DNA of 64,000 nucleotides from Microbacterium sp. SYP-A9085 (lineage in GTDB: Bacteria > Actinomycetota > Actinomycetes > Actinomycetales > Microbacteriaceae), in assembly GCF_009649635.1 (NCBI RefSeq), contig NZ_WJII01000001.1, positions 744,001 to 808,000 on the forward strand, written 5' to 3'. The translations under genes and the position numbers were made by a program. Below are positions 30,588 to 40,505 of this stretch, piece by piece. Every line of letters starts with the position of its first letter. Position 1 is the stretch's first letter. Below the pieces are notes generated by a model. It ran no database searches. It saw only the letters and a program-made list of their open reading frames with translations, and was not told where the DNA came from.

Positions 30588-31730
30588 ATGTTCCACACGA
30601 AGAAGATCGCCGCCCTCGCGATGGGCGCTGCACTGGTGGTGACCCTTGCCGCCTGCTCCACCGGCCGCGGCGGCGCCGGCAGTGACGGAGCCGGGGATGC
30701 CGCCGGCTCGAAAGCCGGAGCGCTCGTGGGCATCGCAATGCCCACGAAGGTCGACCAGCGCTGGATCCAGGACGGCAACAACGTCGAGAAGTTCCTGCAG
30801 AAGGCCGGCTACAAGACCGACCTCGAGTACGCGAACAACGACATCCCGACCCAGGCCAAGCAGATCGAGTCGATGATCACGAAGGGCGCGAAAGTCCTCG
30901 TGATCGCCTCGATCGACGGCGGTGCGCTCGGGCAGCAGCTCGACGACGCGAAGGCCGCCGGTGTCAAGGTCATCTCGTACGACCGCCTGCTGACCGGCGA
31001 TGCCAACGTCGACTACTACGCCACGTTCGACAACTTCAAGGTCGGCGTGCTGCAGGCGAACTCCCTGCTGACCGGCCTCGGCTACCTCGACGACAGCGGC
31101 ACGAAGACCGGCAAGACCGGACCGTGGCACGTCGAGCTGTTCGCCGGCAGCCCCGACGACAACAACGCGACGTTCTTCTACAACGGCGCCATGAGCGTCC
31201 TGAAGCCCCTCATCGACGACGGCACCCTGGTGGTCACCAGTGGCCAGACCGCGTTCAACCAGATAGCGATCCAGGGCTGGGACCCGGCCACGGCGAAGAA
31301 GCGCATGGACGACCTGCTCGCGAAGAGCTACTCCACCGGCAGCACGAAGCTCGACGGCATCCTCTCTCCCTACGACGGCCTGTCCGACGGCATCATCGCG
31401 GCCCTGGAGAGCGGCGGCTACAAGGTGGGCGCCGCCGACTGGCCCGTGATCACCGGCCAGGACGCCGAGGTCGCCAGCGTCAAGCAGATCATCGCGGGAT
31501 CGCAGTACTCGACGATCTTCAAGGACACCCGCAAGCTCGCGACCCAGGCCGTCGCGATGACCGAGGCGGTTCTGAAGGGCGACACGCCCGAGGTGAACGA
31601 CACGAAGAGCTACAACAACGGCAAGAAGGTTGTGCCGACGTTCCTGCTGCCCCCGGTGGTCGTCACGAAGGCGAACTACCAGAAGGAGCTCATCGACAGC
31701 GGCTACTACACGCCGTCCGACCTGAAGTAG
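30588..31730 (+). CDS. Monosaccharide ABC transporter binding lipoprotein (ChvE-like)
   Basis: The 380-residue protein has a lipoprotein signal [20 protein letters not shown] (lipobox LAAC, Cys near residue 23) and a type I periplasmic-binding fold: [60 protein letters not shown] and [20 protein letters not shown]. This matches the ChvE/multiple monosaccharide group rather than RbsB. It captures aldoses such as galactose, glucose, arabinose or xylose for the following ATPase and permease. The start follows AAGGAGG at 30571-30577. Two LacI operators precede it and a 14-bp hairpin follows. Confidence 0.93.
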   Translation: MFHTKKIAALAMGAALVVTLAACSTGRGGAGSDGAGDAAGSKAGALVGIAMPTKVDQRWIQDGNNVEKFLQKAGYKTDLEYANNDIPTQAKQIESMITKGAKVLVIASIDGGALGQQLDDAKAAGVKVISYDRLLTGDANVDYYATFDNFKVGVLQANSLLTGLGYLDDSGTKTGKTGPWHVELFAGSPDDNNATFFYNGAMSVLKPLIDDGTLVVTSGQTAFNQIAIQGWDPATAKKRMDDLLAKSYSTGSTKLDGILSPYDGLSDGIIAALESGGYKVGAADWPVITGQDAEVASVKQIIAGSQYSTIFKDTRKLATQAVAMTEAVLKGDTPEVNDTKSYNNGKKVVPTFLLPPVVVTKANYQKELIDSGYYTPSDLK

Positions 31731-31740
31731 CGAGCCACGA

Positions 31741-31779
31741 TGCGGGATGCCGCGAGCCGGCCGGCCGCGGCATCCCGCA
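31741..31779 (+). other. Intercistronic hairpin after ChvE-like gene
   Basis: TGCGGGATGCCGCG (31741-31754) pairs perfectly with CGCGGCATCCCGCA (31766-31779) around 11 nt. It lies between the binding-protein stop and the ATPase ribosome site (AGGAGGAG at 31787-31794). No U-tract; likely mRNA stabilisation or partial attenuation. Confidence 0.75.
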
Positions 31780-31796
31780 CCGTCCCAGGAGGAGAC

Positions 31797-33341
31797 ATGT
31801 CCCAGGATGCGATCCTTCAGATGCGCGCCATCACGAAGGAGTTCCCCGGCGTCAAGGCGCTGTCCGAGGTGACCCTCACCGTGCAGCGCGGCGAAGTGCA
31901 CGCGATCTGCGGCGAGAACGGCGCCGGCAAGTCCACGCTGATGAACGTGCTCTCGGGGGTGTACCCGCACGGCACGTACGACGGCGACATCGTCTACGAC
32001 GGGCAGGTGTGCCGGTTCGCGAGCATCAACGATTCCGAGAAGGCCGGGATCGTCATCATCCACCAGGAGCTGGCCCTCAGCCCGTACCTGAGCATCGCCG
32101 AGAACATCTTCATCGGCAACGAGCAGGCCACCGCCGGGTGGATCGACTGGGGCCGCACCGAGACGCTCGCGCGCACGTACCTGGAACGGGTCGGCCTGCG
32201 CGACAACCCCGCCACGAAGGTCAGCGAGCTCGGCGTCGGCAAGCAGCAGCTGGTGGAGATCGCCAAGGCGCTGTCGAAGGACGTGAAGCTGCTGATCCTC
32301 GACGAGCCCACTGCGGCGCTGAACGACGACGACTCCGCGCGGCTGCTGGACCTGATCCTCGAGCTGAAGGCGCAGGGCGTCACCAGCATCCTCATCTCGC
32401 ACAAGCTCAACGAGATAAAGAAGGTCGCCGACACCGTCACGATCGTCCGCGACGGGCACACGATCGAGACGCTGGATGCCCGAAGCGACGACGTCAACGA
32501 GGACCGGATCATCAAGGGGATGGTGGGGCGCGACCTCACCCACCGGTTCCCCGAGCACACCCCGACGATCGGCGACGAACTGCTGCGCATCGAGGACTGG
32601 ACCGTGCACCACCCGTCCGACCGCACCCGCGTCGTGGTCGACCACGCGTCGCTCTCGGTGCGCGCCGGCGAGATCGTCGGCATCGCCGGGCTGATGGGCG
32701 CCGGGCGCACCGAGCTGGCGATGAGCGTGTTCGGGCACAGCTGGGGCGTGGACATCTCCGGCACCGTGTACAAGCGCGGCGTGCCGGTGAGCACCCGCTC
32801 CGTGCCCGCCGCGATCCGGGCGGGCCTGGCGTATGCCACCGAGGACCGGAAGACGTACGGACTGAACCTCATCGACGACATCGCCCGCAACATCTCCGCC
32901 GCGAGCCTCCTGAAGCTCAGCCGCCAGGGCTGGGTGGACCGCAACCGCGAGCACGTGATCGCCGAGGACTACCGGCGCAGCATGAACATCAAGGCCCCCT
33001 CCGTGGCCACGCTCACCGGCAAACTGTCCGGCGGCAACCAGCAGAAGGTCGTGCTGTCCAAGTGGATGTTCGCCGACCCCGACGTGCTGATCCTGGACGA
33101 ACCCACCCGCGGCATCGACGTGGGCGCGAAGTACGAGATCTACACGATCATCGACCGGCTCGCCGATGAGGGCCGCGGCATCATCGTGATCTCGTCGGAG
33201 CTGCCCGAGCTGATCGGGCTGTGCGACCGCATCTACACGCTGTCCGAGGGCGTGATCACCGCCGAGGTGCCGCGGGACGCGGCATCCCCCGAACGACTCA
33301 TGCAGAGCATGACCAAGATCCGAGAAGAGGACCACCTATGA
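31797..33341 (+). CDS. Monosaccharide ABC transporter ATP-binding protein (GguA/XylG-like)
   Basis: A 514-residue protein with two ABC domains. Domain 1: Walker [17 protein letters not shown] near residue 40, signature [20 protein letters not shown], Walker [16 protein letters not shown]. Domain 2: [16 protein letters not shown] in place of Walker A (a usual deviation), [20 protein letters not shown] and [18 protein letters not shown]. This duplicated layout is typical of CUT2 sugar ATPases (XylG, RbsA, GguA). The start ATG follows AGGAGGAG. It overlaps the permease gene by ATGA and energises uptake of the sugar bound by the ChvE-like protein. Confidence 0.94.
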   Translation: MSQDAILQMRAITKEFPGVKALSEVTLTVQRGEVHAICGENGAGKSTLMNVLSGVYPHGTYDGDIVYDGQVCRFASINDSEKAGIVIIHQELALSPYLSIAENIFIGNEQATAGWIDWGRTETLARTYLERVGLRDNPATKVSELGVGKQQLVEIAKALSKDVKLLILDEPTAALNDDDSARLLDLILELKAQGVTSILISHKLNEIKKVADTVTIVRDGHTIETLDARSDDVNEDRIIKGMVGRDLTHRFPEHTPTIGDELLRIEDWTVHHPSDRTRVVVDHASLSVRAGEIVGIAGLMGAGRTELAMSVFGHSWGVDISGTVYKRGVPVSTRSVPAAIRAGLAYATEDRKTYGLNLIDDIARNISAASLLKLSRQGWVDRNREHVIAEDYRRSMNIKAPSVATLTGKLSGGNQQKVVLSKWMFADPDVLILDEPTRGIDVGAKYEIYTIIDRLADEGRGIIVISSELPELIGLCDRIYTLSEGVITAEVPRDAASPERLMQSMTKIREEDHL

Positions 33342-34555
33342 GCACGACGCAGCTGACGCCCCCGCGCACCGGGGGCCTGATCGGCAGCACCGTGTCGTAC
33401 ATGGGCGGGCAGCTGCGCCAGGTGGGCCTGTTCATCGCGCTGATCGTCATCGTGCTGTTCTTCCAGGTCGTCACGAACGGCATCACGCTGAGCCCGCGCA
33501 ACGTGTCGAACCTGATCGTGCAGAACAGTTACATCCTGATCCTCGCGATCGGGATGGTGATGGTCATCATCGCCGGGCACATCGACCTGTCGGTGGGGTC
33601 GGTGGTGGCCGTGATCGGCGCGCTCGCCGGCGTCCTCAACAACAAGATGGGGCTGCCGTGGTGGATGACGGTGCTGCTGTGCCTGCTGGCGGGCGCCGTG
33701 ATCGGGGCGTGGCAGGGGTTCTGGATCGCGTACTTCCACATCGAGTCGTTCATCGTCACGCTCGGCGGGATGCTGCTGTTCCGCGGGCTCGCGCAGATCC
33801 TGCTGCACAACACGCAGATCTCCCCGTTCGACGACGGATTCCGCGCGATCGGGTCCGGGTTCCTGCCGGATCTCGGCGGCGGGACGTCGTACCTCGAGCC
33901 GCTGACGATGATCCTCGGCGTCGGCGCGGTGGTCGCCCTGATCGGCATGAATCTGCGCTCGCGGCGCGCCCGCGCGAAGAACGGGCTGACGCTCGAGCCG
34001 ATCGGCTGGTTCGCGCTGAAGACAGCGTTCATGGCGGTGCTGATCCTCGGCATCGCGTGGCTGCTGGCCAGCTACCGCGGCACACCGGTGGTGCTCGTGA
34101 TCCTCGGAGTGCTGGTCGTCGCATACTCCGCGGTGATGGCGAACTCCGTGTTCGGCCGGCACGTGTACGCAATCGGCGGCAACAAGAGGGCGGCGAAGCT
34201 CAGCGGCGTGAATGTCGACCGGGTGGGCTTCCTGCTGTTCGTGAACATCGGGGTGCTGTCGGCCCTGGCCGGCCTCGTCTTCACGGCGCAGCTGAATCTC
34301 GCCGGCCCCAGCGCCGGCAACGGCTTCGAGCTGGATGCCATCGCCGCCGTGTTCATCGGTGGGGCCGCCGTCAGCGGCGGCGTGGGCACTATCGGCGGCG
34401 CCATCGTCGGCGGCCTGATCATCGGCGTGCTCAACAACGGCATGACGATCCTCGGCGTGGGCACGGAGTGGCAGGAATTCATCAAGGGCCTCGTGCTGCT
34501 GGCCGCCGTCGCGTTCGACGTCATCAACAAGAGGCGCGGCGCCGGGGCGCGGTAG
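33338..34555 (+). CDS. Monosaccharide ABC transporter permease (GguB/XylH-like)
   Basis: A 405-residue multi-pass membrane protein of the CUT2 permease family. Conserved segments are [40 protein letters not shown] and [20 protein letters not shown]. Its length, with an inserted region around residues 170-240 containing hydrophobic helices, matches GguB/XylH-type permeases, which are longer than RbsC. It starts inside the ATPase stop (ATGA). A triplicated hairpin repeat begins 45 bp after its stop. Confidence 0.93.
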   Translation: MSTTQLTPPRTGGLIGSTVSYMGGQLRQVGLFIALIVIVLFFQVVTNGITLSPRNVSNLIVQNSYILILAIGMVMVIIAGHIDLSVGSVVAVIGALAGVLNNKMGLPWWMTVLLCLLAGAVIGAWQGFWIAYFHIESFIVTLGGMLLFRGLAQILLHNTQISPFDDGFRAIGSGFLPDLGGGTSYLEPLTMILGVGAVVALIGMNLRSRRARAKNGLTLEPIGWFALKTAFMAVLILGIAWLLASYRGTPVVLVILGVLVVAYSAVMANSVFGRHVYAIGGNKRAAKLSGVNVDRVGFLLFVNIGVLSALAGLVFTAQLNLAGPSAGNGFELDAIAAVFIGGAAVSGGVGTIGGAIVGGLIIGVLNNGMTILGVGTEWQEFIKGLVLLAAVAFDVINKRRGAGAR

Positions 34556-34599
34556 CGGGCTGGTCCGGGCGAGCGCAGCGGCTGCCAGTGCGCGATCGT

Positions 34600-35056
34600 G
34601 TCGCAGAAGAGGCGGGTTCGGAGGCGCTGACGCCGCGTGTTGTGCGACACGGTGGGGTGGATGTCGCACAACACGCGGGTTCGGCGGCGATCAGGCCGCA
34701 TGTTCTGCGACACGGTCGGCGGCGGCATCCCGAGCCCCTGTGGGCTGGCGCCCCGCACCACCTGAACGTCGTGTCGCACAACCTGCGGGTTCGGGCGGTC
34801 TGATGCCGCGTGTTGTGTGACACGGTGGGGTGGATGTCGCACAACACGCGGGTTCGCGGGGGATCAGGCCGCACGTTCTGTGACACCGTCGGGGACGGCA
34901 TCCCGAGCCACTGTGAGCTGCCGCCCCCACCCCCTGAACTTCGCGTCGCAGAAGATGCGGGTTTGGGCGGCCTGATGCCGCATCTTGTGCGACACGGTGG
35001 GGTGGATGTCGCACAAGATGCGGGTTCGCGCGGGATCAGGCCCCATCTTCTGCGAC
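34600..35056. repeat. Triplicated array of paired 49-nt hairpins
   Basis: Six 49-nt units start at 34600, 34663, 34773, 34836, 34945 and 35008. They form three pairs with 63 bp between starts inside each pair and about 172 bp between pairs, so a roughly 172-bp block is present three times. Each unit is a palindrome ending GTCGC...GCGAC or GTGAC with 17-nt arms such as GTCGCACAACACGCGGG and GCCGCATGTTCTGCGAC. The 14-nt spacer inside each pair is acggtggggtggat. The inter-pair segment contains GGCATCCCGAGCC. This is the same unit length and spacing as in the array at 24124-24661, but with different inner arms. No gene was found in 34556-35253. Confidence 0.93.
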
Positions 35057-35253
35057 ACGGTCGGGGACGGCATCCCGAACCGCCGCCGGCGCCGGGCCGG
35101 CATCCCCGGCGAACACTCCGTATCCCGCTGGCAGGCACCCCGAACGCGGGTGCTCCGTGTCGGAGGGGGGTGCCATCGTAGGCAGCCTGATGCTGCGCCG
35201 CGATCGGCGGGGCGGCTGGCCCACTCGACAGCACCCATGAGGAGGTGCCCGGG

Positions 35254-37332
35254 ATGAACAGAGTCGCCGCCGCCGTCTGTGCGATCACCGTCGCTGCCAT
35301 CGCCGTCGTCGCGGCTTCCGCGGTCGCGAATGCCCGGGGCACGGATGTCGTGATCGACCACGTCTACGGGGGCGGCGGCAACCCCGGCTCCACGATCGAT
35401 GCGTCGGACGCGGCATCCGCGGTCGCGATCGCGCAGATCCAGGGCACCGACACCGACACCTCGCCGTACGTCGGGCGGACCGTGACCACCACCGGCGTCG
35501 TCACCGCGGCCTACCCGACCGGCGGGTTCAACGGCTTCTACCTGCAGACCGGCGGCTCGGGCGGCGCACCCGACGCCACGCCCGGGGCATCCGACGGGAT
35601 CTTCGTGTTCGGCTCGCAGTCCGCGGCGGCCGTCACGATCGGCGAGAGCGTGAGCGTCACCGCCGAGGTGCAGGAGCACCAGGGCACCACCGAGCTCGCC
35701 TTTCCCACCGTGACGAAGCTCGACGAGCCCCTGCCGGCCGTGACCGCCGGCGCGCTGGGATGGACCGCGCTGGACACCCCGGCCGAGAAGGAGGCGCACG
35801 AGGGCGAGCTGCTCGCCCCGCAGGGCCCGTTCACGGTGACCGACAACGACGACACGAATGTCTACGGATCGCTCGTGCTGGCCGCCGGCACCGCCCCGCT
35901 GGTGCAGCCGACCGACGCGGGCACTGCCGGCAGCGATGCGGCGAAGGCCGCGGTGGCCGACAACGCGCGCCGGGCTATCACGCTCGACGACGGCTCGACG
36001 TGGAACTACGCCGTGTTCGGCTCGCACACCGGCGACCCGCTGCCGTGGCTGACCGCCGAGAATCACCCGCGGGTGGGCGCTGCCGTCACGTTCACGGCCC
36101 CGGTGGTCCTCGAGTACCGGTTCGACGCGTGGAACTTCCAACCCACGCACCAGATCACCGATGCGGGCACGGATGTCGCCACGTTCGCCGACACCCGTGC
36201 CGACAACCAGCATCCCGCCGCCGTCGGCGGTGACGTGCGCCTGGCCGCGTTCAACGTGGAGAACTACTTCGCGCTGACCGGCGAGGAGTACGTGGCGCAG
36301 GGCCTCGGCACGTGCACCTGGTACGACGACCGCGACGGCGACCACGTCACGGACAACCGGTGCGCCACGGCCGACGGCAGCCCCGGCCCGCGGGGAGCGG
36401 CGACGGCGGCGAGCTTCGCGCGGCAGCAGGCGAAGATCGTCACCGGCATCAACCGGCTCGATGCCGGCATCGTGTCGCTGGAGGAGGTCGAGAACTCGGT
36501 GAAGTTCGGCCAGAACCGGGATGCCGCGCTCGCCGGACTCGTGCACGCGCTGAACGCCGCGGCCGGGTCGGACGTCTGGGGGTACGTGCCGTCGCCGGAC
36601 GCCGCCGACCTGCCGCCGATCGCGCAGCAGGACGTCATCCGCACCGCGTTCATCTACCAGCCGGCCGAGGTGATGCCAGTGGGTGTCTCGCACGTGCTCA
36701 GCGACAAGTCCGGCCCCGGGCAGTCGTTCTCGATCGCGCGCGAGCCGCTCGCGCAGGCGTTCGCGAAGGTCGGGGCGTCTGCGGAGGACGCGTTCCTGGT
36801 GGTGGCCAACCACTTCAAGTCGAAGGGGGCGGATGCCGACGGCATGTTCGACGGCTGCGTCAACGGCGGCGACGCCGAGAACACCGACCCCGCATACGAT
36901 CAGGGCGCGTTCACCTGCACCCGGGTGCACGAGGCACGGGATGCCGCGGCGTTCGCCGAGGCGACGGCGGCGGCGATCGGCACGGACCGGATCTTCCTGC
37001 TCGGCGACGTCAACGCGTACACGCACGAGGATCCGATGCAGGAGCTGTACGCGGCCGGGTACACCGACCTGGGCAGCGTGTTCGGGCCGGCCGAGGCGAC
37101 GTATTCGTTCGACGGGATGTCGGGGTCGCTCGACCACGTGCTGGCGAACCCGGCCGCCCGCGCGATGGTCACCGGCGCGCACGTGTGGCAGATCAACGCG
37201 CAGGAGTCGGTCGCGTACGCGTACAGCCGGTACGACGACAACGCGCGGCAGCTGTTCGACGCGAGCGACCCGTTCGCGGCATCCGACCACAACCCGGTGG
37301 TGGTGGGGCTGACGCTGGTGCTCGCTCGTTAG
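35254..37332 (+). CDS. Secreted ExeM/NucH-type endonuclease/phosphatase
   Basis: A 692-residue exported protein. The N-terminus VAAAVCAITVAAIAVVAASA is a signal peptide, followed by a short region with IDHVYGGGGNPGSTI and an OB-fold-like segment (VGRTVTTTGVVTAAYPTGGF, NGFYLQTGG). The C-terminal half is an exonuclease-endonuclease-phosphatase domain: VRLAAFNVENYFALTG, GIVSLEEVENSVKFG, VANHFKSKGADADG, FLLGDVNAYTHEDPM and FAASDHNPVVVGLTL, the metal and catalytic motifs including the final SDHxP. This matches ExeM/NucH extracellular DNases. It probably degrades external DNA for nutrients or biofilm turnover. The start follows GGAGG at 35241-35245. It is a single gene. Confidence 0.92.
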   Translation: MNRVAAAVCAITVAAIAVVAASAVANARGTDVVIDHVYGGGGNPGSTIDASDAASAVAIAQIQGTDTDTSPYVGRTVTTTGVVTAAYPTGGFNGFYLQTGGSGGAPDATPGASDGIFVFGSQSAAAVTIGESVSVTAEVQEHQGTTELAFPTVTKLDEPLPAVTAGALGWTALDTPAEKEAHEGELLAPQGPFTVTDNDDTNVYGSLVLAAGTAPLVQPTDAGTAGSDAAKAAVADNARRAITLDDGSTWNYAVFGSHTGDPLPWLTAENHPRVGAAVTFTAPVVLEYRFDAWNFQPTHQITDAGTDVATFADTRADNQHPAAVGGDVRLAAFNVENYFALTGEEYVAQGLGTCTWYDDRDGDHVTDNRCATADGSPGPRGAATAASFARQQAKIVTGINRLDAGIVSLEEVENSVKFGQNRDAALAGLVHALNAAAGSDVWGYVPSPDAADLPPIAQQDVIRTAFIYQPAEVMPVGVSHVLSDKSGPGQSFSIAREPLAQAFAKVGASAEDAFLVVANHFKSKGADADGMFDGCVNGGDAENTDPAYDQGAFTCTRVHEARDAAAFAEATAAAIGTDRIFLLGDVNAYTHEDPMQELYAAGYTDLGSVFGPAEATYSFDGMSGSLDHVLANPAARAMVTGAHVWQINAQESVAYAYSRYDDNARQLFDASDPFAASDHNPVVVGLTLVLAR

Positions 37333-37513
37333 TACAAGAGGCCCAGTAGTCGCCATGGTTTCATACCGTCGCACAGTAGTCGGGCGCGAGACCCGGTCAT
37401 ACTCTCGTCGCGTATCGAACGAGCTGTCAGCGACGACGAGGCGGCCGGAGCCGGTCCCTGAGGGACGGCGTCACCCGGAAGCCGAAGCACGACAGAAGAC
37501 GAGGGAGTTTTCA

Positions 37514-38635
37514 ATGAAGCGAAGGACCTGGGCGATGGTGACTGTGCTCGCCGTTGGCACGCTGGCCCTGGCAGGGTGCGGCGCCAGCTCGGCGGAACCT
37601 GTTCCGGCGGTCTCGAACCCGGTGGCCGGTCAGGTGGCGAACGGGATCCTGAAGGGCCACACCATCACGTACGCCGCCGACGGCGGTACGACGCAGGATG
37701 CGCAGATGAAGGCCTTCTTCACGCCGTTCGCGGACGCGTCTGGCGTGAAGATCAACCAGGACTCGCCGCAGACCCTCGCGAAGATCAAGGCGCAGGTCCA
37801 GTCCAAGAACTTCCAGTGGGACTTCATCTCGGGCGTGGCGGACACCGTCGCCCGCAACTGCGGGACCTTGTTCGAGAAACTCGACATGTCGAAGATCGAC
37901 ACGTCGAACGTCGCCGACGGCCTGCTCGGCGGCACCGAGTGCGGCGTCCCGTCCATCGCGTACGCGATGATGGCGGTGTACTCCAGCGATGCCTTCGGCG
38001 GCAACGGCCCGCAGTCGTGGGCGGACTTCTTCAACGTGCAGAAGTTCCCCGGCACCCGGGCGATGTACAGCGGCGACGGGGTGATCGACAGCGCCACCGT
38101 CCAGGCTGCCGCCATCGCGGCCGGATGGGACGGGAAGACGCCGTTCACCGCCGACTGGGCCACCAGGGGCCTCGACCAGATCGAGAAGATCAAGGACAGC
38201 ATCGCGTTCTACTCGACCGGCGCCCAGGCGCAGCAGATGCTCGAGTCCGGCGAGGCGAAGATCGGAGCCGTCTGGAACGGCCGTGCGCTGGCCGCGGAGA
38301 AGAACGGCAAGCAGCTGACCCCGGTCTGGAACGACTGGATCTCGATCGTCGACCGGTTCGCGATCATCAAGGGCACCCCCAATGCCGAGATCGCCTACTA
38401 CGCGATCAACTACGCGCTGGGCGCGGAGCAGCAGGCGAAGTGGACGGAGCTGTCGGGCTACTCACCGGTCAACAAGAACGCGCAGCCGAAGATCGACGAC
38501 GTGACGAAGAAGTACATCACGACCACTCCGGAACGGGCCGCGACCTCTGTCCCGGTGGCGTTGGACTTCTGGAAGAACGCCGACGACGTCGCGCCGCTGC
38601 AGGACCGCTGGAGCTCGATCGTCGCAGGCGGCTGA
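37514..38635 (+). CDS. Polyamine-type ABC transporter binding lipoprotein (PotD-like)
   Basis: The 373-residue protein has a lipoprotein signal VLAVGTLALAGCGASSAEPV (lipobox LAGC, Cys near residue 20). The mature part resembles the PotD/spermidine-putrescine group: HTITYAADGGTTQDAQMKAF, DFISGVADTVARNCGTLFEK, GVPSIAYAMMAVYSSDAFGG and SWADFFNVQKFPGTRAMY. The ligand may be putrescine, spermidine or a related amine. The following permeases and ATPase, and the amine oxidases downstream, support this. The start follows GAGGGAG at 37501-37507. A 15-bp hairpin follows the stop. Confidence 0.88.
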   Translation: MKRRTWAMVTVLAVGTLALAGCGASSAEPVPAVSNPVAGQVANGILKGHTITYAADGGTTQDAQMKAFFTPFADASGVKINQDSPQTLAKIKAQVQSKNFQWDFISGVADTVARNCGTLFEKLDMSKIDTSNVADGLLGGTECGVPSIAYAMMAVYSSDAFGGNGPQSWADFFNVQKFPGTRAMYSGDGVIDSATVQAAAIAAGWDGKTPFTADWATRGLDQIEKIKDSIAFYSTGAQAQQMLESGEAKIGAVWNGRALAAEKNGKQLTPVWNDWISIVDRFAIIKGTPNAEIAYYAINYALGAEQQAKWTELSGYSPVNKNAQPKIDDVTKKYITTTPERAATSVPVALDFWKNADDVAPLQDRWSSIVAGG

Positions 38636-38639
38636 GCCG

Positions 38640-38672
38640 TGTTCTCGGGGAGGCATCGCCTCCCCGAGAACA
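38640..38672 (+). other. Intercistronic hairpin after PotD-like gene
   Basis: TGTTCTCGGGGAGGC (38640-38654) pairs perfectly with GCCTCCCCGAGAACA (38658-38672) around a 3-nt loop. It lies between the binding-protein stop and the first permease. It is followed by TCTGAGCC, not by a U-run, so partial termination or message protection is more likely than full termination. Confidence 0.8.
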
Positions 38673-38705
38673 TCTGAGCCCGACGCGAGAGGAAGCCGAT
38701 CCCCT

Positions 38706-39641
38706 ATGGCGAACGCACCCGACACCACGCAGTTCTCCGCGCTGTCCACCAGAGTGATCCGCACCGGCGACGCCCGGACGAGCCGACGCAACTGGCGGAC
38801 GGGTTCACGCGGACTGCTCCTGGTCCTGCTGCCCGCGTTCGTCGTGCTGGCGGTCTTCTACTTCTATCCGATGCTGACGGTTCTGGTCGCATCGTTCACC
38901 GAGCCGCAGCCCGGACTGCAGAACTTCCAGTGGTTCTTCGGCCAGCAGGTCAACCTGGACGTGCTCGGCCGCACCCTCAACATCAGCTTCTGGGTCACGG
39001 TCATCTGCGTGATCCTTGCGTTCCCGTTCTCGTACTTCCTGACCATCGTCACGCCGAGAACGCGCAGCCTCCTGATGCTGATAGTGCTCATCCCGTTCTG
39101 GACGAGCACCGTGGTCCGTACGTTCGCATGGGTGATTCTGCTGCAGGACGCCGGTCCCATCGGGGACTTCATGAAGATCTTCGGCATCGCCCCGCTCGGG
39201 GTGATCCGGACCCCCACCGCGGTCCTCATCGGGATGGCGCAGGTGCTGCTGCCGTTCGTGGTCCTGCCGATGTACGCGACGATGTCGCGGATCGACACGC
39301 GCCTGCTGACCGCGGCGCGCAGCCTCGGGGCGCGGCCGTCGAAGGCGTTCATCTCGGTGTATCTGCCGCTGTCGCTGCCGGGCGTGGCATCCGGTGCCCT
39401 GCTGTGCTTCGTGATGGCGCTCGGGTTCTACATCACGCCGGCGATGCTCGGCAGTTCGCGCGATGCGTTCCTGTCCACGCTCATCCAGGGGCAGGTCCAG
39501 GGTCTGGCGCAATGGGGCCACGGTTCGGTGATCGGCTTCGTCCTGCTGGTCGTCACGCTGTTCATCCTCGGGGTGGCCGGCTACGTCGGGAAGAAGACCG
39601 GCGGTTCGGTCCAGGACATGGTGGGAGGGAGCAAAGCGTGA
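38706..39641 (+). CDS. Polyamine-type ABC transporter permease (PotB-like)
   Basis: A 311-residue inner-membrane protein with about six helices, starting at GLLLVLLPAFVVLAVFYFYP. The ATPase-contact loop is LLTAARSLGARPSKAFISVY, near residues 199-218, followed by LPLSLPGVASGALLCFVMAL, as in PotB/PotH permeases. It pairs with the next permease to form the channel for the PotD-like receptor. It overlaps the second permease by GTGA. The start follows GAGAGGAAG. Confidence 0.92.
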   Translation: MANAPDTTQFSALSTRVIRTGDARTSRRNWRTGSRGLLLVLLPAFVVLAVFYFYPMLTVLVASFTEPQPGLQNFQWFFGQQVNLDVLGRTLNISFWVTVICVILAFPFSYFLTIVTPRTRSLLMLIVLIPFWTSTVVRTFAWVILLQDAGPIGDFMKIFGIAPLGVIRTPTAVLIGMAQVLLPFVVLPMYATMSRIDTRLLTAARSLGARPSKAFISVYLPLSLPGVASGALLCFVMALGFYITPAMLGSSRDAFLSTLIQGQVQGLAQWGHGSVIGFVLLVVTLFILGVAGYVGKKTGGSVQDMVGGSKA

Positions 39642-40459
39642 ACAACGAGGTACGGCCGCTCACGAAGGTCCTCCTGTCGATCCTCACCGTCCTGATTGCG
39701 ATCTGGCTGATCGCACCCATGCTGATCGTGTTCCCGATCTCGTTCTCCGGCGATGCGAGCTTCCAGTTCCCGCCGCGCAGCTGGTCGACGCGCTGGTACG
39801 AGTCCTTCTTCACGAACTCGCAGTGGACGGATGCCCTCGGCAACTCCGCGGTCATCGGCATCCTCGTCGCGGTCATCGCGACAGTCCTGGGCACGATCGC
39901 CGCGCTCGCCATCAACCGCTCCACGAGCCGCCTCGCGCGCAGCGCGCAGACGCTCATGCTCACCCCGATGATCGTGCCGCCGATCATCGCCGGGGCCGGC
40001 ATCTACACGTTCTTCCTGAACGCCGATCTCGTGGGCACCATCTTCGGGTTCGTGATGGTGCACGTGACCCTGGCGCTACCGCTCGTGGTGATCGCCGTCA
40101 ACGCCTCGCTGTCGGGGTACGATCGCACGCTAGAACTCGCCGCCGCCAGTCTCGGCGCGAACCGGCTGAAGACGTTCTTCACCGTGACCGTCCCGCTGAT
40201 AGCGCCCGGCCTCCTGGCGGGCGCCGTCTTCGCGTTCGTCACCAGCTTCGACGAGGTCATCATCGCGCAGTTCATGGTGAGCCCGTCGCTGACGACGCTG
40301 CCGATCATGATGTACACCAGCGTCACGCGCACGACAGACCCGACGATCGCGGCGGCCTCGGCGCTCGTGCTCGGTGCCATCCTCGTCGCGTTCTGCCTCT
40401 ACCAGTTCGTCGTGGTGCCGCTGACCCGGTCGTCCCGCAACCGAGGGCCGGCGGCATGA
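39638..40459 (+). CDS. Polyamine-type ABC transporter permease (PotC-like)
   Basis: A 273-residue membrane protein, the second permease. Helix 1 is VLLSILTVLIAIWLIAPMLI, and the cytosolic loop LELAAASLGANRLKTFFTVT contacts the ATPase. FDEVIIAQFMVSPSLTTLP is the conserved C-terminal region of PotC/PotI. It starts with GTG overlapping the previous stop (GTGA) after GGGAGGGA. The ATPase gene follows 46 bp downstream. Confidence 0.92.
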   Translation: MNNEVRPLTKVLLSILTVLIAIWLIAPMLIVFPISFSGDASFQFPPRSWSTRWYESFFTNSQWTDALGNSAVIGILVAVIATVLGTIAALAINRSTSRLARSAQTLMLTPMIVPPIIAGAGIYTFFLNADLVGTIFGFVMVHVTLALPLVVIAVNASLSGYDRTLELAAASLGANRLKTFFTVTVPLIAPGLLAGAVFAFVTSFDEVIIAQFMVSPSLTTLPIMMYTSVTRTTDPTIAAASALVLGAILVAFCLYQFVVVPLTRSSRNRGPAA

Positions 40460-40505
40460 GGCGCCGCCCGGACCTGATGTCGTCGAGAGAGGAAACCGCG
40501 ACCAA

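Noticed and set aside
30513..33335. 940-codon open frame on the minus strand
   Set aside because: It is antisense to the sugar-importer genes and has the composition of a shadow frame; no domain is recognisable.
38640..38672. Rho-independent terminator ending the PotD-like gene transcript
   Set aside because: The stem is perfect, but no U-run follows and the permease gene begins 33 bp later in the same direction, so the operon very likely continues.
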